Shown here in pieces: positions 27,035-35,943 of a DNA stretch of 63,287 nucleotides; position 1 is the stretch's first letter; each line of letters opens with the position of its first letter. The notes beneath the pieces were generated by a model, which saw only the letters and a list, made by a program, of their open reading frames with translations, searched no databases and was not told the origin of the DNA. Made by a program: the position numbers and the translations under genes. This stretch comes from Oxalobacteraceae bacterium (GTDB taxonomy: Bacteria; Pseudomonadota; Gammaproteobacteria; Burkholderiales; Burkholderiaceae_D), in the NCBI GenBank assembly GCA_027490725.1, contig JAIXXN010000080.1, forward strand, positions 1 through 63,287. The letters are read 5' to 3'.

Positions 27035-27646
27035 TCAATGACGGCGCCGACGCGCGACCAGTCCCAGCATGCCCAGACCTGCCAGCAGCATGCCGTAAGT
27101 GGCCGGCTCCGGCACTGCGGCCACGGTGAAGTTGGCCGCGCCGATAAACGCGCCCGACATTTCGAAGTAGCTAATGTTGGCACTGTCCTCGCGGAAAGCA
27201 TAGAACACGCCCTGATTCACGCTGCCCGGTGGCAGAGTAATCTGCAGCACGGTGGATTCGATCAGCACGTGGTTGGCGTCGTAGACGGCGATGGTCGCGT
27301 CGCCCAGATTGGGCGCGTAATTGAACAGCGCGCCGACCGCTGCCACCGGCTTGGCAAAGCTGAGCTGCATACTGCCGGAGTCATTGTTGGCAGCGGCCAT
27401 CGGCAAGCCGTCCCAGTAGCCATTCAGATTGAAACCGTATTGGCCAGCATAGCCAAACAGTTGATTTCCCGTCTCGCTGAACCAGCTGACACCTTCGGCC
27501 AGCGTTTGCGGTCCGGAAACATGCGCTTCAGCGTAAGTTCCTGCCGGCATTGCCAGTACGGTAGCGCCCGGCAAAGACGACACTACGGCAGCCTGCGCCG
27601 TCAGCGCGGCACTGGCGCACACCAGTGCAAGTAGGAGTTTTCGCAT
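27035..27646 (-). CDS. PEP-CTERM exported protein
   Basis: A 203-residue exported protein. Residues 1-19 are a Sec signal peptide ending AQA. The C-terminus is VPEPATYGMLLAGLGMLGLVARRRRH in type (PEP motif, hydrophobic helix, Arg cluster), the sorting signal for exosortase. The middle is a beta-rich domain with no catalytic motif I can see. Such proteins are processed by EpsH/XrtA-type exosortases and often belong to exopolysaccharide or biofilm systems. No exosortase is in this window. Confidence 0.88.
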   Translation of the reverse strand: MRKLLLALVCASAALTAQAAVVSSLPGATVLAMPAGTYAEAHVSGPQTLAEGVSWFSETGNQLFGYAGQYGFNLNGYWDGLPMAAANNDSGSMQLSFAKPVAAVGALFNYAPNLGDATIAVYDANHVLIESTVLQITLPPGSVNQGVFYAFREDSANISYFEMSGAFIGAANFTVAAVPEPATYGMLLAGLGMLGLVARRRRH

Positions 27647-27693
27647 GGCAATTCCCTCAGAGAAACTTTATTGGCTATTTAATACCAACCAGC

Positions 27694-28191
27694 TTAGCAC
27701 GGCAGCGCTTGCTGCGCTACCAGAATTCCGTCCGCATCGGCATAGATCCAGTCCGCCGGACGCACTGTCACCCCCTGAATCCGCACCGTCATCTGACGCG
27801 TACCCACGCCGTCTTTATTACTTTTCTGCGGGTGTGCCGCGAGTGCCCGCACACCGATCTGGCAGGCATTGATCTCGTCCGTGTCGCGAATGCAGCCATC
27901 CACCACGATCCCTGCCCAACCGTTGTTCTGAGCTAACAGTCCCAGTTGTCCACCGACCAGTGCGCGCCGCAGGCTGGCGCCACCATCGATCACCAGCACC
28001 TGCCCCTGCCCCGGCGTTTCCAGCACGCTGCGCACCAGCGCATTGTCTTCGTGAACCTTCAGGGTGTAGGCCGGGCCGGCAAAGCGGCGCAACTGGCCAT
28101 ATGCCTGAAACACGGGCGGCAGCACGGCCAGTCGACCGTCTTCCAGCAGATCGGGGTGGGCATCGCATAAATCGGTGGTGGCAAATTGCAT
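27694..28191 (-). CDS. RraA-like protein / 4-hydroxy-4-methyl-2-oxoglutarate aldolase family
   Basis: A 165-residue protein with the family core FAGPAYTLKVHEDN, GQGQVLVIDGGASLRRALVGG (metal and pyruvate-binding region) and GIVVDGCIRDTDEI. The family contains RraA, which inhibits RNase E, and divalent metal-dependent HMG/CHA aldolases. Presence of the D-x-R and GxxL motifs leaves aldolase activity possible. A ribosome-binding site AGGAGA at 4-base spacing precedes the ATG. It is divergent from the diguanylate cyclase gene. Confidence 0.88.
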   Translation of the reverse strand: MQFATTDLCDAHPDLLEDGRLAVLPPVFQAYGQLRRFAGPAYTLKVHEDNALVRSVLETPGQGQVLVIDGGASLRRALVGGQLGLLAQNNGWAGIVVDGCIRDTDEINACQIGVRALAAHPQKSNKDGVGTRQMTVRIQGVTVRPADWIYADADGILVAQQALPC

Positions 28192-28349
28192 GGGTTCTCC
28201 TGAGTAGTTGGTGCAAGTCTATGGGATTCTAAGCCGATCCGGCGAGGACTCCCAGCGATGGGCGTATGCCACACTTATTTACACAACATCTTTTGTCCTG
28301 AACAAAAATGCGCTACAGTCAATCTTTCTTTTTCCCACAGCGTGCGCGT

Positions 28350-29291
28350 ATGACTGACGTGTCTCTATTTTCCACCGAGCAAGTCTTCGGCATGCTGGCG
28401 GCGCTACCGGATCCGGCCTTCATCTTTACCCGCAGTGGCCGCTACGCGGCCCTGTTTGGCGGGGCCGACAACCGCTACTACCATGACGGCAGTTCACTGG
28501 TCGGCAAGACCATTGCCGATGTCCTCAGTGACGAGCGGGCCGAGTGGTTTGTGGAACAAATCGCGATTGCGCTCGAAAAACCCGGCCTGCATGTAGTGGA
28601 ATACCCGCTGAGCGGACATGACGTACGGGGACTCAGCGGTGAAGGACCGCCCGAAGTACTCTGGTTCGAAGGACGGGTTCAGGCACTCGCTTATCAGGTA
28701 CAAGGGGAAGATGCGGTACTCTGGGTCGCCAGCAACATCACCGCCAGCAAACGGCTGGAAAAACAGTTGCGCAGTTTCAGTGAAACAGATTCGCTGACCG
28801 GTTTGCCCAATCGCCGCAAATTGATGCAGATGATGAACGACCACTTCGAACTGCACATGCGCTATGCCACCCCGAGTGCGGTGCTGATATTCGATATCGA
28901 CAGATTCAAAAGCATCAATGACCAGTACGGCCATCTGAGCGGCGATCAGGCCCTGCAGACCACCGCCGAAGTGTGTCGCGCCGAATTGCGCAATACCGAT
29001 CTCCCGGCGCGCATGGGCGGCGATGAATTCGTGGTGCTGATGCCGCATACCAGCCGCGAACTGGCACTGCCGATCGCGGAACGCTTACGCAAGCGGATTG
29101 CGGAAGAGCTGCGCCAGCTGGGCACACTGGGGCCAGGCGCCACCATCAGCGGTGGTCTGAGTGACATGCGAGCCAGTGATCACGGCTTCGAAGATGTGCT
29201 GAAACGCGCCGATGTCGCGCTCTACAATGCAAAACGGCAGGGACGCAATCGCATCGCCTGCCATCTTGTTGCTACGGCACAGTCAAGCTAG
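28350..29291 (+). CDS. PAS-GGDEF diguanylate cyclase
   Basis: Makes c-di-GMP from two GTP. From the ATG at 28350 it is 313 residues, with a PAS domain at about 5-130 and a GGDEF domain from DSLTGLPNRRKL to the end. The active site MGGDEF is intact and RNTD five residues upstream is an inhibitory I-site. No membrane segment is seen, so it is cytosolic. An ATG at 28308 would add 14 residues. No clear ribosome-binding site decides between them. Confidence 0.9.
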   Translation: MTDVSLFSTEQVFGMLAALPDPAFIFTRSGRYAALFGGADNRYYHDGSSLVGKTIADVLSDERAEWFVEQIAIALEKPGLHVVEYPLSGHDVRGLSGEGPPEVLWFEGRVQALAYQVQGEDAVLWVASNITASKRLEKQLRSFSETDSLTGLPNRRKLMQMMNDHFELHMRYATPSAVLIFDIDRFKSINDQYGHLSGDQALQTTAEVCRAELRNTDLPARMGGDEFVVLMPHTSRELALPIAERLRKRIAEELRQLGTLGPGATISGGLSDMRASDHGFEDVLKRADVALYNAKRQGRNRIACHLVATAQSS

Positions 29292-29301
29292 AAACTAGCT
29301 T

Positions 29302-31884
29302 TCAGGCAAAGCGCAGTTCGCCGTCTGCCACCTCCACGTGGATGGTGTCTTTCGGACCGAAACGTCCCTCCAGAATCAGCTTGGAGAGCGGATTTTCGAT
29401 CTGCTGCTGGATCGCCCGTTTCAGCGGCCGCGCACCATACACGGGATCGTAGCCCGCTTCGGCGATTTTCTGCAGCGCCGCGTCGCTCAGCTGCAGCGTC
29501 ATATCCATGCGCGCCAGACGCTGTTCCAGTATCGCCAGCTGGATCTTGGCAATCGCACCGATATTCTTTTCATCGAGGCCATGGAACACCACGATTTCAT
29601 CGATACGGTTGATGAACTCGGGACGGAAATGCGCCCGCACTTCGGCCATCACCGCCAGCTTCACCACCCCGGGATCACTTTCTTCCATGGCCTGGATCTT
29701 ATGCGAGCCCAGATTCGAGGTCATGATGATCACGGTATTCTTGAAGTCCACCGTACGGCCCTGACCATCGGTCATACGGCCATCGTCGAGCGCCTGCAGC
29801 AGCACGTTGAACACGTCCGGATGGGCCTTCTCCACTTCATCGAGCAGAATCACGCTATACGGTTTGCGACGCACCGCTTCGGTCAGATAACCGCCTTCGT
29901 CGTAGCCCACATAACCGGGTGGCGCACCGATCAGGCGGGCCACCGAATGCTTTTCCATGAATTCGCTCATATCGATACGGATCAGCGCTTCTTCCGTATC
30001 GAACAGGAAGCCGGCCAGTGCCTTGGTCAGTTCGGTTTTACCGACCCCGGTCGGGCCGAGGAACATGAAGGAACCATAGGGACGATTCGGATCGGACAAG
30101 CCGGCGCGCGACCGGCGGATCGCATCGGCCACCGCAGTAATGGCTTCATCCTGCCCCACCACGCGCTCATGCAGTTTGGCCTCGATGTGCAGCAGCTTGT
30201 CGCGCTCGCCCTGCATCATGCGCGAGACGGGAATCCCGGTAGCGCGCGACACCACTTCGGCGATTTCTTCCGCGCCCACTTCGGTACGCAGCAGTTTCGG
30301 CTGGGCCGTACTGGCATTCGCCGCCGCAGAGCTTTCGGCCTGTTTCAGTTGGGCTTCCAGTTCCGGCAGACGGCCGTACTGGAGTTCCGAGACCCGCTGC
30401 CAGTTACTGTCACGGGTAGCCTGCTCCATCTGCAGCTTGATGCGGTCGATCTCTTCCTTGATATGGGTACTGCCCTGCACCACGGCTTTTTCCGCCTTGA
30501 GAATTTCCTCGAAGTCGTTCAGCTCGCGCTGCAGACGCACAATCTCTTCCTCGATCAGATCGAGGCGACGCCGCGAACCCTCGTCTTTTTCCTTCTTGAC
30601 GGCTTCCTTCTCGATCTTCAGCTGGATCAGGCGGCGTTCCAGCTTATCCATCACCTCCGGTTTCGAGTCGATCTCGATCTTGATCTTCGACGCGGCTTCA
30701 TCGATCAGGTCAATCGCCTTATCCGGCAGGAAGCGGTCAGTTATATAGCGGTGCGACAGTTCGGCGGCAGCGATGATGGCCGCATCCGAAATCGCCACTT
30801 TGTGATGCAGCTCGTACTTGTCCTGCAAGCCGCGCAGAATCGCAATCGTCGCTTCCACACTGGGCTCGTCGACCAGAATCTTCTGGAAGCGGCGCTCCAG
30901 CGCAGCATCTTTCTCGATGTATTTGCGGTATTCGTCCAGCGTGGTGGCGCCTACGCAGTGCAGCTCGCCGCGTGCCAGCGCCGGTTTCAACATATTCCCG
31001 GCATCCATCGAGCCTTCGGCTTTACCGGCACCGACCATGGTGTGCATCTCGTCAATGAAGACGATGGTCTGGCCTTCGTCCATGGCCAGCTCTTTCAGCA
31101 CTGCTTTCAGACGTTCCTCGAACTCGCCACGGAATTTGGCACCGGCCACCAGCGCGGCCATATCCAGTGCCAGCACGCGTTTGCCCTTGAGCGAATCGGG
31201 CACTTCGTTATTCACGATGCGCTGCGCCAGCCCTTCCACGATGGCGGTCTTACCGACACCGGGTTCGCCGATCAGTACCGGGTTGTTTTTGGAACGGCGC
31301 TGCAGCACCTGGATGGCACGGCGGATTTCATCATCACGCCCGATCACCGGATCGAGTTTGCCGGCGCGGGCGCGCTCGGTCAGATCGAGCGTGTATTTTT
31401 TCAGCGCTTCACGCTGGCCTTCGGCTTCCTGGCTATCGACTTTGGCGCCGCCCCGCACGGCATCAATCGCCGCTTCCAGCGACTTGCGCGACAGGCCGTT
31501 TTCACGGGCCACTTTACCGGCATCGGATTTATCGTCGGTCAGCGCCAGCAGTACCATTTCACTGGAAATGAACTGGTCATTGCGCTTCTGCGCTTCCCTG
31601 TCGGAGAGATTGAGGATAGCAATCAGTTCGCGACTGGCCTGTACATCGCCATTGGTGCCGGAGACTTTCGGCAGACGTTCGAGCGCATTGCCGAGCGCCT
31701 TCACCAGACCACCCACATTCACGCCCGCACGCTGTAGCAGCGAGCGCGCACTGGCATCGCTCTGGTTGAGCAGAGCGGTCAGCAGGTGCAGCGGTTCGAT
31801 GTACTGGTTGTCATTGCCCACGGCCAGACTCTGCGAGTCCGACAGGGCTTCCTGAAGCTTGGTAGTAAGTTTGTCCTGACGCAT
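29302..31884 (-). CDS. clpB: ATP-dependent disaggregase ClpB
   Basis: ClpB works with DnaK to solubilise aggregated proteins after heat shock. The 860-residue protein has an N-terminal double repeat domain, AAA1 with GEPGVGKTAIVEG, a coiled-coil middle domain (about 405-530, rich in Glu/Lys), and AAA2 with GPTGVGKTELTKAL. Both Walker B motifs (VFIDEMHT, ILLDEVEKAHP) are present. A sigma-32 promoter match lies just upstream. It is transcribed alone. Confidence 0.97.
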   Translation of the reverse strand: MRQDKLTTKLQEALSDSQSLAVGNDNQYIEPLHLLTALLNQSDASARSLLQRAGVNVGGLVKALGNALERLPKVSGTNGDVQASRELIAILNLSDREAQKRNDQFISSEMVLLALTDDKSDAGKVARENGLSRKSLEAAIDAVRGGAKVDSQEAEGQREALKKYTLDLTERARAGKLDPVIGRDDEIRRAIQVLQRRSKNNPVLIGEPGVGKTAIVEGLAQRIVNNEVPDSLKGKRVLALDMAALVAGAKFRGEFEERLKAVLKELAMDEGQTIVFIDEMHTMVGAGKAEGSMDAGNMLKPALARGELHCVGATTLDEYRKYIEKDAALERRFQKILVDEPSVEATIAILRGLQDKYELHHKVAISDAAIIAAAELSHRYITDRFLPDKAIDLIDEAASKIKIEIDSKPEVMDKLERRLIQLKIEKEAVKKEKDEGSRRRLDLIEEEIVRLQRELNDFEEILKAEKAVVQGSTHIKEEIDRIKLQMEQATRDSNWQRVSELQYGRLPELEAQLKQAESSAAANASTAQPKLLRTEVGAEEIAEVVSRATGIPVSRMMQGERDKLLHIEAKLHERVVGQDEAITAVADAIRRSRAGLSDPNRPYGSFMFLGPTGVGKTELTKALAGFLFDTEEALIRIDMSEFMEKHSVARLIGAPPGYVGYDEGGYLTEAVRRKPYSVILLDEVEKAHPDVFNVLLQALDDGRMTDGQGRTVDFKNTVIIMTSNLGSHKIQAMEESDPGVVKLAVMAEVRAHFRPEFINRIDEIVVFHGLDEKNIGAIAKIQLAILEQRLARMDMTLQLSDAALQKIAEAGYDPVYGARPLKRAIQQQIENPLSKLILEGRFGPKDTIHVEVADGELRFA

Positions 31885-31916
31885 GGTGGTGCTCCCATCA
31901 ATTTAACCTGCTACTC

Positions 31917-31944
31917 AGATAGGGCTGAGTAAGCTAATTTCAAG
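31917..31944 (-). promoter_or_regulatory. Sigma-32 heat-shock promoter of clpB
   Basis: On the minus strand CTTGAAA (31944-31938) is followed after 13 bp by CCCTATCT (31924-31917). This matches the RpoH consensus CTTGAAA-N13/14-CCCCATNT except for one base. It lies about 33 bp upstream of the clpB start. Confidence 0.8.
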
Positions 31945-32024
31945 GATTCACCTTTTTATTTCATGATTCCATGATCTATGTCAAGTTCCACTGAGGCGAG
32001 ACTTAGTCCTACCTAGTTTTACGT

Positions 32025-32537
32025 CTAGGACCATTTCTTCAGTGCCACATCATCGCTGACGCGCGCATCAACCCAGCGCGCACCATCCGGGGTCTGTTCC
32101 TTTTTCCAGAACGGCGCCTCGGTTTTGAGAAAGTCGATAATGAATTCGCAGGCAGCAAACGCCTCGCCGCGATGCGCCGAGCTCACCGCCACCAGCACGA
32201 TCTGCTGCATCGGTAGCAAAGGCCCGACACGGTGAATCACTAGCGCGCCGAACAGCTCCCAGCGGGCGCGCGCCTGCGCGATGATGGCCTGGATAGACTG
32301 CTCGGTCATGCCCGGATAGTGTTCCAGCGCCATCTCTGCCACGCTGGCGCCTTCATTCAGATCGCGTACCGTGCCGACGAAGGACACGATAGCACCAACG
32401 CCGGGCTGGGCAGCGCGCAATTGCGCCAGCTCCGTGCTCAGGTCAAAGTCCGCTTCCTGTATCCTGACCTCGACCTTGCCGGTGCTATTGCCGGCATTGG
32501 TGCTATTGCCGATATTGGTGCTAGCACTGGCCGCCAT
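32025..32537 (-). CDS. moaE: Molybdopterin synthase catalytic subunit
   Basis: MoaE, with MoaD, puts the dithiolene sulfurs into molybdopterin. The 170-residue protein has the family core GAIVSFVGTVRDLNEG, HRVGPLLPMQQIVLVAVSSAHR and PFWKKEQ (catalytic lysines). The first ~20 residues are a degenerate Asn/Ser/Gly repeat absent in most MoaE. The start overlaps the stop of the preceding DUF349 gene (TAATG). No moaD or other moa gene is nearby. Confidence 0.95.
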   Translation of the reverse strand: MAASASTNIGNSTNAGNSTGKVEVRIQEADFDLSTELAQLRAAQPGVGAIVSFVGTVRDLNEGASVAEMALEHYPGMTEQSIQAIIAQARARWELFGALVIHRVGPLLPMQQIVLVAVSSAHRGEAFAACEFIIDFLKTEAPFWKKEQTPDGARWVDARVSDDVALKKWS

Positions 32538-35047
32538 TAGCGCTCGCCCCCGCCGATGCGGCGGAACAGCGCCTCGATGCGCTGCACGGTACGCTCATCG
32601 GCCAGCGCCGGCATGGCGCACAGTTGCAGATAGGCGACGCTGGCACTGGCCGGTTTCTGACCGGATTTGAGCGACGATTGCAGCACGGCCACCTGCATTT
32701 TCAGGCGTTCGCGGGCAAATTCGGCGCCACTATCAACACCGGCAACAATTTCCAGTCGCAGCACTTCATCGAGCAGGAGGCGACGATTCGCTTCCAGTTG
32801 CGTCAGATAGGCATTCCGTGCGCCATCGGCCAGCGTCAGCGCGGCCTGGAAGCGGCTACCGAGTGCCCGCTCGTAGTCACCACCGAGTTTCGGCAATGCC
32901 GACCAGCGCGCCTGCCATGCCTCGGGATCGGCCACCCCGGCGGAAGTCTGCACCAGTTGCAGTTCGAGTGCCTGACACAGCCGCAGCTTGTCGCGCAGCG
33001 CATGGGCTTGCGCCGCACCGCTACGCCGGCGGATCGCCTCAGCCTGCGCCTGCACCAATGCCTGCGCTGCCTGATAGCGCTCGGCGATGCGGGCTTCGGC
33101 CGCGCGTGGCACGGCACCGGCGTGCTGCCAGGCGCTGGCAGTATCGCGCAGCAGCGCCGCGATGGCCGCCAGCTGCGCCTTGTCTTCGCCGGCAAAGGTG
33201 GCGTTTTCCAGCTGGGCACAGAGGGCTTCGCGGGCATGCAGATGCGCTTTGCGTTCGTGATCGGCCGCATGGGCCACCACCTTGCGTTGCGCGTAAATGG
33301 CATCGCAAGCACTGCGGAAGCGCAACCACAGCGCCTGCTCCGCCTTGCGATCGAGCGGCAGCGCCTTGGCCTGCTCCTGCCAGCGTTCCTGCAAACGCTT
33401 CAACTGATCCAGCGTGTGCCGATCCGCTGCTGGCAGCTGCTGCACTTCCTCGATCAACTGCTCGCGCCGCCCTACTTCCAGCTTGCGCTGCTGGGTCAGT
33501 GGCGCCAGCAACTGTCCCAGTGCCTGATCGAAGGCCTGTTCCAGCTTGCGCTTTTCCTTGCGCTCCATGGCGCCCAGGCGGCTCCACATCTGCCGCAGAC
33601 GCTGTCCGGCCGCCGCGACGTTGCGCAGATCAAGCGCTTCGGCTGCCGCGCTGGCCATGGCCCGGGTTTCTTCAATCAGTGCCTGCGCCTTGGCGACGTT
33701 GGCATGGCGTTCTTCGGAGAGTTGTTTGAAATGGGCCGCCGCCGGCGCATAGGCAACGCTGCAGGCGCGGTCGAAACGCTCCCACAGCCCGCGCGGCGCG
33801 TGACCGGAAACGCCATCCAGCGCCTTCCAGCGTTCGCGCATACTGCCGACTTTCTGCGCCAGTTCGCTCATCGCCAGCTGGAGTGCCGGCAATTCTTCCA
33901 CGGCCTTCACCAGTTCTTCACGCGAGACATTGCCGCCCCAGCGGGCCCAGTCGGACAGCCGCTTCAGTTCTGCGCGCAAGTGATTCAGGCGCTCCATCTG
34001 CGCCGTGCTCAGACGCGCTTTATGTTCTTTCAGCCACTTATCGTGCTCCGCAGCGGCGTGCAGCAAACCTTGCTCGAGCGACTGCTCGAGCGCTTCCAGT
34101 GTCGCGAGGAACTGGGGATCGGCACTGGCCTGTTTGGCCGGACGGGAGGGCGCAGCCGGAGCTGCTGCCGGCGCGCTGTCGGCCACACTGGCAACACCTA
34201 ATGCTGCAGCGGTGGAGGCTGCGGCGGCGGTGGGGCCTGCGGCTGCGGCTGCGGCGCTGGTATCGGCCGCAGCGCTCTGCCCGGCAGCACCAGCCAGCGA
34301 GGTCGCGGCTGGCGCAACGGCAAGCGGCGCCGCCAGCGCTGCGCCCACCTGCGCTAGCGCCGCCGCAAAATCACTGAGCAGATGTTTCGGCAAGGCGCCA
34401 TGTTCCGGTGCAGTGCTGAAACGTTGATAGGCTGCGCCATGCTCCTGCAAAGCCTGCTGCGCGGCCTGCGTCGACCCGCCCGCCGTCGGCAGCTGGCGTA
34501 GCGCCGCCAGCGCATCGATGACCTGTCGCTGCAATTGCACCTGCCCCTGCAGACGCCCTGCCAGCGCCGCACGGGAGCTGGCAAACTGCGCGGCCAGTTG
34601 CGCCGGCGCCGTCGTAATGGTCCACTGGCGATCCAGTTCGGCCACCTGATTCGGGGTCAGCTTTTCATCGTCGAGCAAGCGCGCCGCCAGTTCCAGACAG
34701 GCTTGCGCCTTGCGCTGCTCGGCCTGCTGATAGCGGATCGCATCGAGCCGTCCCTGCATCAGCTTGGCAACGCGCCGGTCGGTATTGCGCATGGCCTGCA
34801 GCGCCTGTTCCAGATACGGCGCGCTGTGCACATGTTCGGCCGCCAGCAATCGCACGCTGGCAAACTCGCTGTGCAGAATCAGGGCGAGCGCCGCCGCTTC
34901 ATCTCCTGCCAGCGCCGCAGCCTGCTGCGACTGTCCTGCGCGCCGTTCGGCAGAGGCTGCGGCTGCAGCGCTCTGGGCGGCATCAGCCGCTGCCACCGGC
35001 GTATCGGTGGCGGAATCGGCGTTACGCTTAAAGATGAATTCGAACAT
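32537..35047 (-). CDS. DUF349 domain protein
   Basis: A long helical protein (836 residues) made of several DUF349 repeats, with repeated W/R-rich segments such as MRERWKALDGVSGHAPRGLWERF and LQERWQEQAKALPLD. An Ala/Pro/Ser-rich linker of about 70 residues (about 235-310) separates the N-terminal repeats from the rest. The function of the family is not known to me. It lies upstream of moaE with a one-base overlap, so the two are translated together. Confidence 0.85.
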   Translation of the reverse strand: MFEFIFKRNADSATDTPVAAADAAQSAAAAASAERRAGQSQQAAALAGDEAAALALILHSEFASVRLLAAEHVHSAPYLEQALQAMRNTDRRVAKLMQGRLDAIRYQQAEQRKAQACLELAARLLDDEKLTPNQVAELDRQWTITTAPAQLAAQFASSRAALAGRLQGQVQLQRQVIDALAALRQLPTAGGSTQAAQQALQEHGAAYQRFSTAPEHGALPKHLLSDFAAALAQVGAALAAPLAVAPAATSLAGAAGQSAAADTSAAAAAAGPTAAAASTAAALGVASVADSAPAAAPAAPSRPAKQASADPQFLATLEALEQSLEQGLLHAAAEHDKWLKEHKARLSTAQMERLNHLRAELKRLSDWARWGGNVSREELVKAVEELPALQLAMSELAQKVGSMRERWKALDGVSGHAPRGLWERFDRACSVAYAPAAAHFKQLSEERHANVAKAQALIEETRAMASAAAEALDLRNVAAAGQRLRQMWSRLGAMERKEKRKLEQAFDQALGQLLAPLTQQRKLEVGRREQLIEEVQQLPAADRHTLDQLKRLQERWQEQAKALPLDRKAEQALWLRFRSACDAIYAQRKVVAHAADHERKAHLHAREALCAQLENATFAGEDKAQLAAIAALLRDTASAWQHAGAVPRAAEARIAERYQAAQALVQAQAEAIRRRSGAAQAHALRDKLRLCQALELQLVQTSAGVADPEAWQARWSALPKLGGDYERALGSRFQAALTLADGARNAYLTQLEANRRLLLDEVLRLEIVAGVDSGAEFARERLKMQVAVLQSSLKSGQKPASASVAYLQLCAMPALADERTVQRIEALFRRIGGGER

Positions 35048-35115
35048 GATGCGCTATGAGGGATCTAAAAACACCATCATAGCAAAGCAGGAGAAGTTTT
35101 CCCGTTACAGCGCGC

Positions 35116-35802
35116 TTATTTCAAGCCGCTACTTAAGACCGACGCCGGCTCGGGTGCCGGCGGGCGCACCGGCAACGCCGGCGCCAGCGAATTCTGCGCC
35201 GCCCGCGGCAGCTCGATCAGCGGCAATACTTGCAAACCGGGCACGCTGATCGCGGCCGCCGAGAGGTCGCGCTGAGGCGCTGCGGCAGTGCGTCTCAGCT
35301 CTTCGACGCGCTTGTCATGCAGCATCAATTGATTCGCAATAGAAAACCATGCGTCGCCGGCGATACTGTTGCGGGCGATGGCAAACAGTTCCAGCTCTTC
35401 TATTTCCAGGCGTTTCAGCATGGCGCTGCAGAAGGTTTCGAGTTTCTCGCAAATGCCGTCAACCCGCCCCTCGCGCGTCTCGGCCAGCGTTTCGGCCTGC
35501 TCCTGCAGGGCACGCACGGCGGTCAGCGCAGACTGGTTGAGTTGTGCCAGTTCGTCCAGCAACTGATCGGCACGGCCGGTAGCATCACGCAAGGCAGGGA
35601 TCAGATACATGTCCATCTTGCGCCACTGGCAAGCCTGATACAGGGTGTCCAGGCTGTTGCAGGCATATTCCAACTGGCTGAGCGTGATGCTGTTCTGCTG
35701 CATCAGAGTGGCCCGCACATATTGCTGGAACGCCAATAAATTCAGGCGCATGCTGGCCTGTTCAACCGATAAAGCAACCAGCGCATATGTGGCGGTTAAC
35801 AT
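35116..35802 (-). CDS. Hemerythrin-like helical protein
   Basis: A 228-residue helical protein. The ATG at 35802 has GGGAG at 5-base spacing. The earlier ATG at 35880 adds an N-terminus without a clear site. The segment LKRLEIEELELFAIARNSIAGDAWFSI resembles the hemerythrin helix with HLxxEExxLFPxA, but the first His is replaced by Leu-type residues, so an intact di-iron site is unlikely. A Pro/Ala-rich tail follows. It is downstream of the acyl-CoA synthetase-like gene and upstream of the DUF349 gene, with no obvious functional link. Confidence 0.55.
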   Translation of the reverse strand: MLTATYALVALSVEQASMRLNLLAFQQYVRATLMQQNSITLSQLEYACNSLDTLYQACQWRKMDMYLIPALRDATGRADQLLDELAQLNQSALTAVRALQEQAETLAETREGRVDGICEKLETFCSAMLKRLEIEELELFAIARNSIAGDAWFSIANQLMLHDKRVEELRRTAAAPQRDLSAAAISVPGLQVLPLIELPRAAQNSLAPALPVRPPAPEPASVLSSGLK

Positions 35803-35943
35803 TCTGACTCCCAAAGCTGTGGTGATGCCAGACCGGACGGCTGGCAAGAGCGGAAGTAAAAGTGTAAATAAAGCCGACAACCACGCTTTGACTTAGAACA
35901 AGCCGGCGCGTTCCCCGAATATAGCGCAAACGGGAACGCAGCG

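Noticed and set aside
29338..31737. A 799-codon open frame antisense to clpB
   Set aside because: It is a shadow of the GC-rich clpB codon pattern. No ribosome-binding site or protein family is seen, while ClpB is complete on the other strand.
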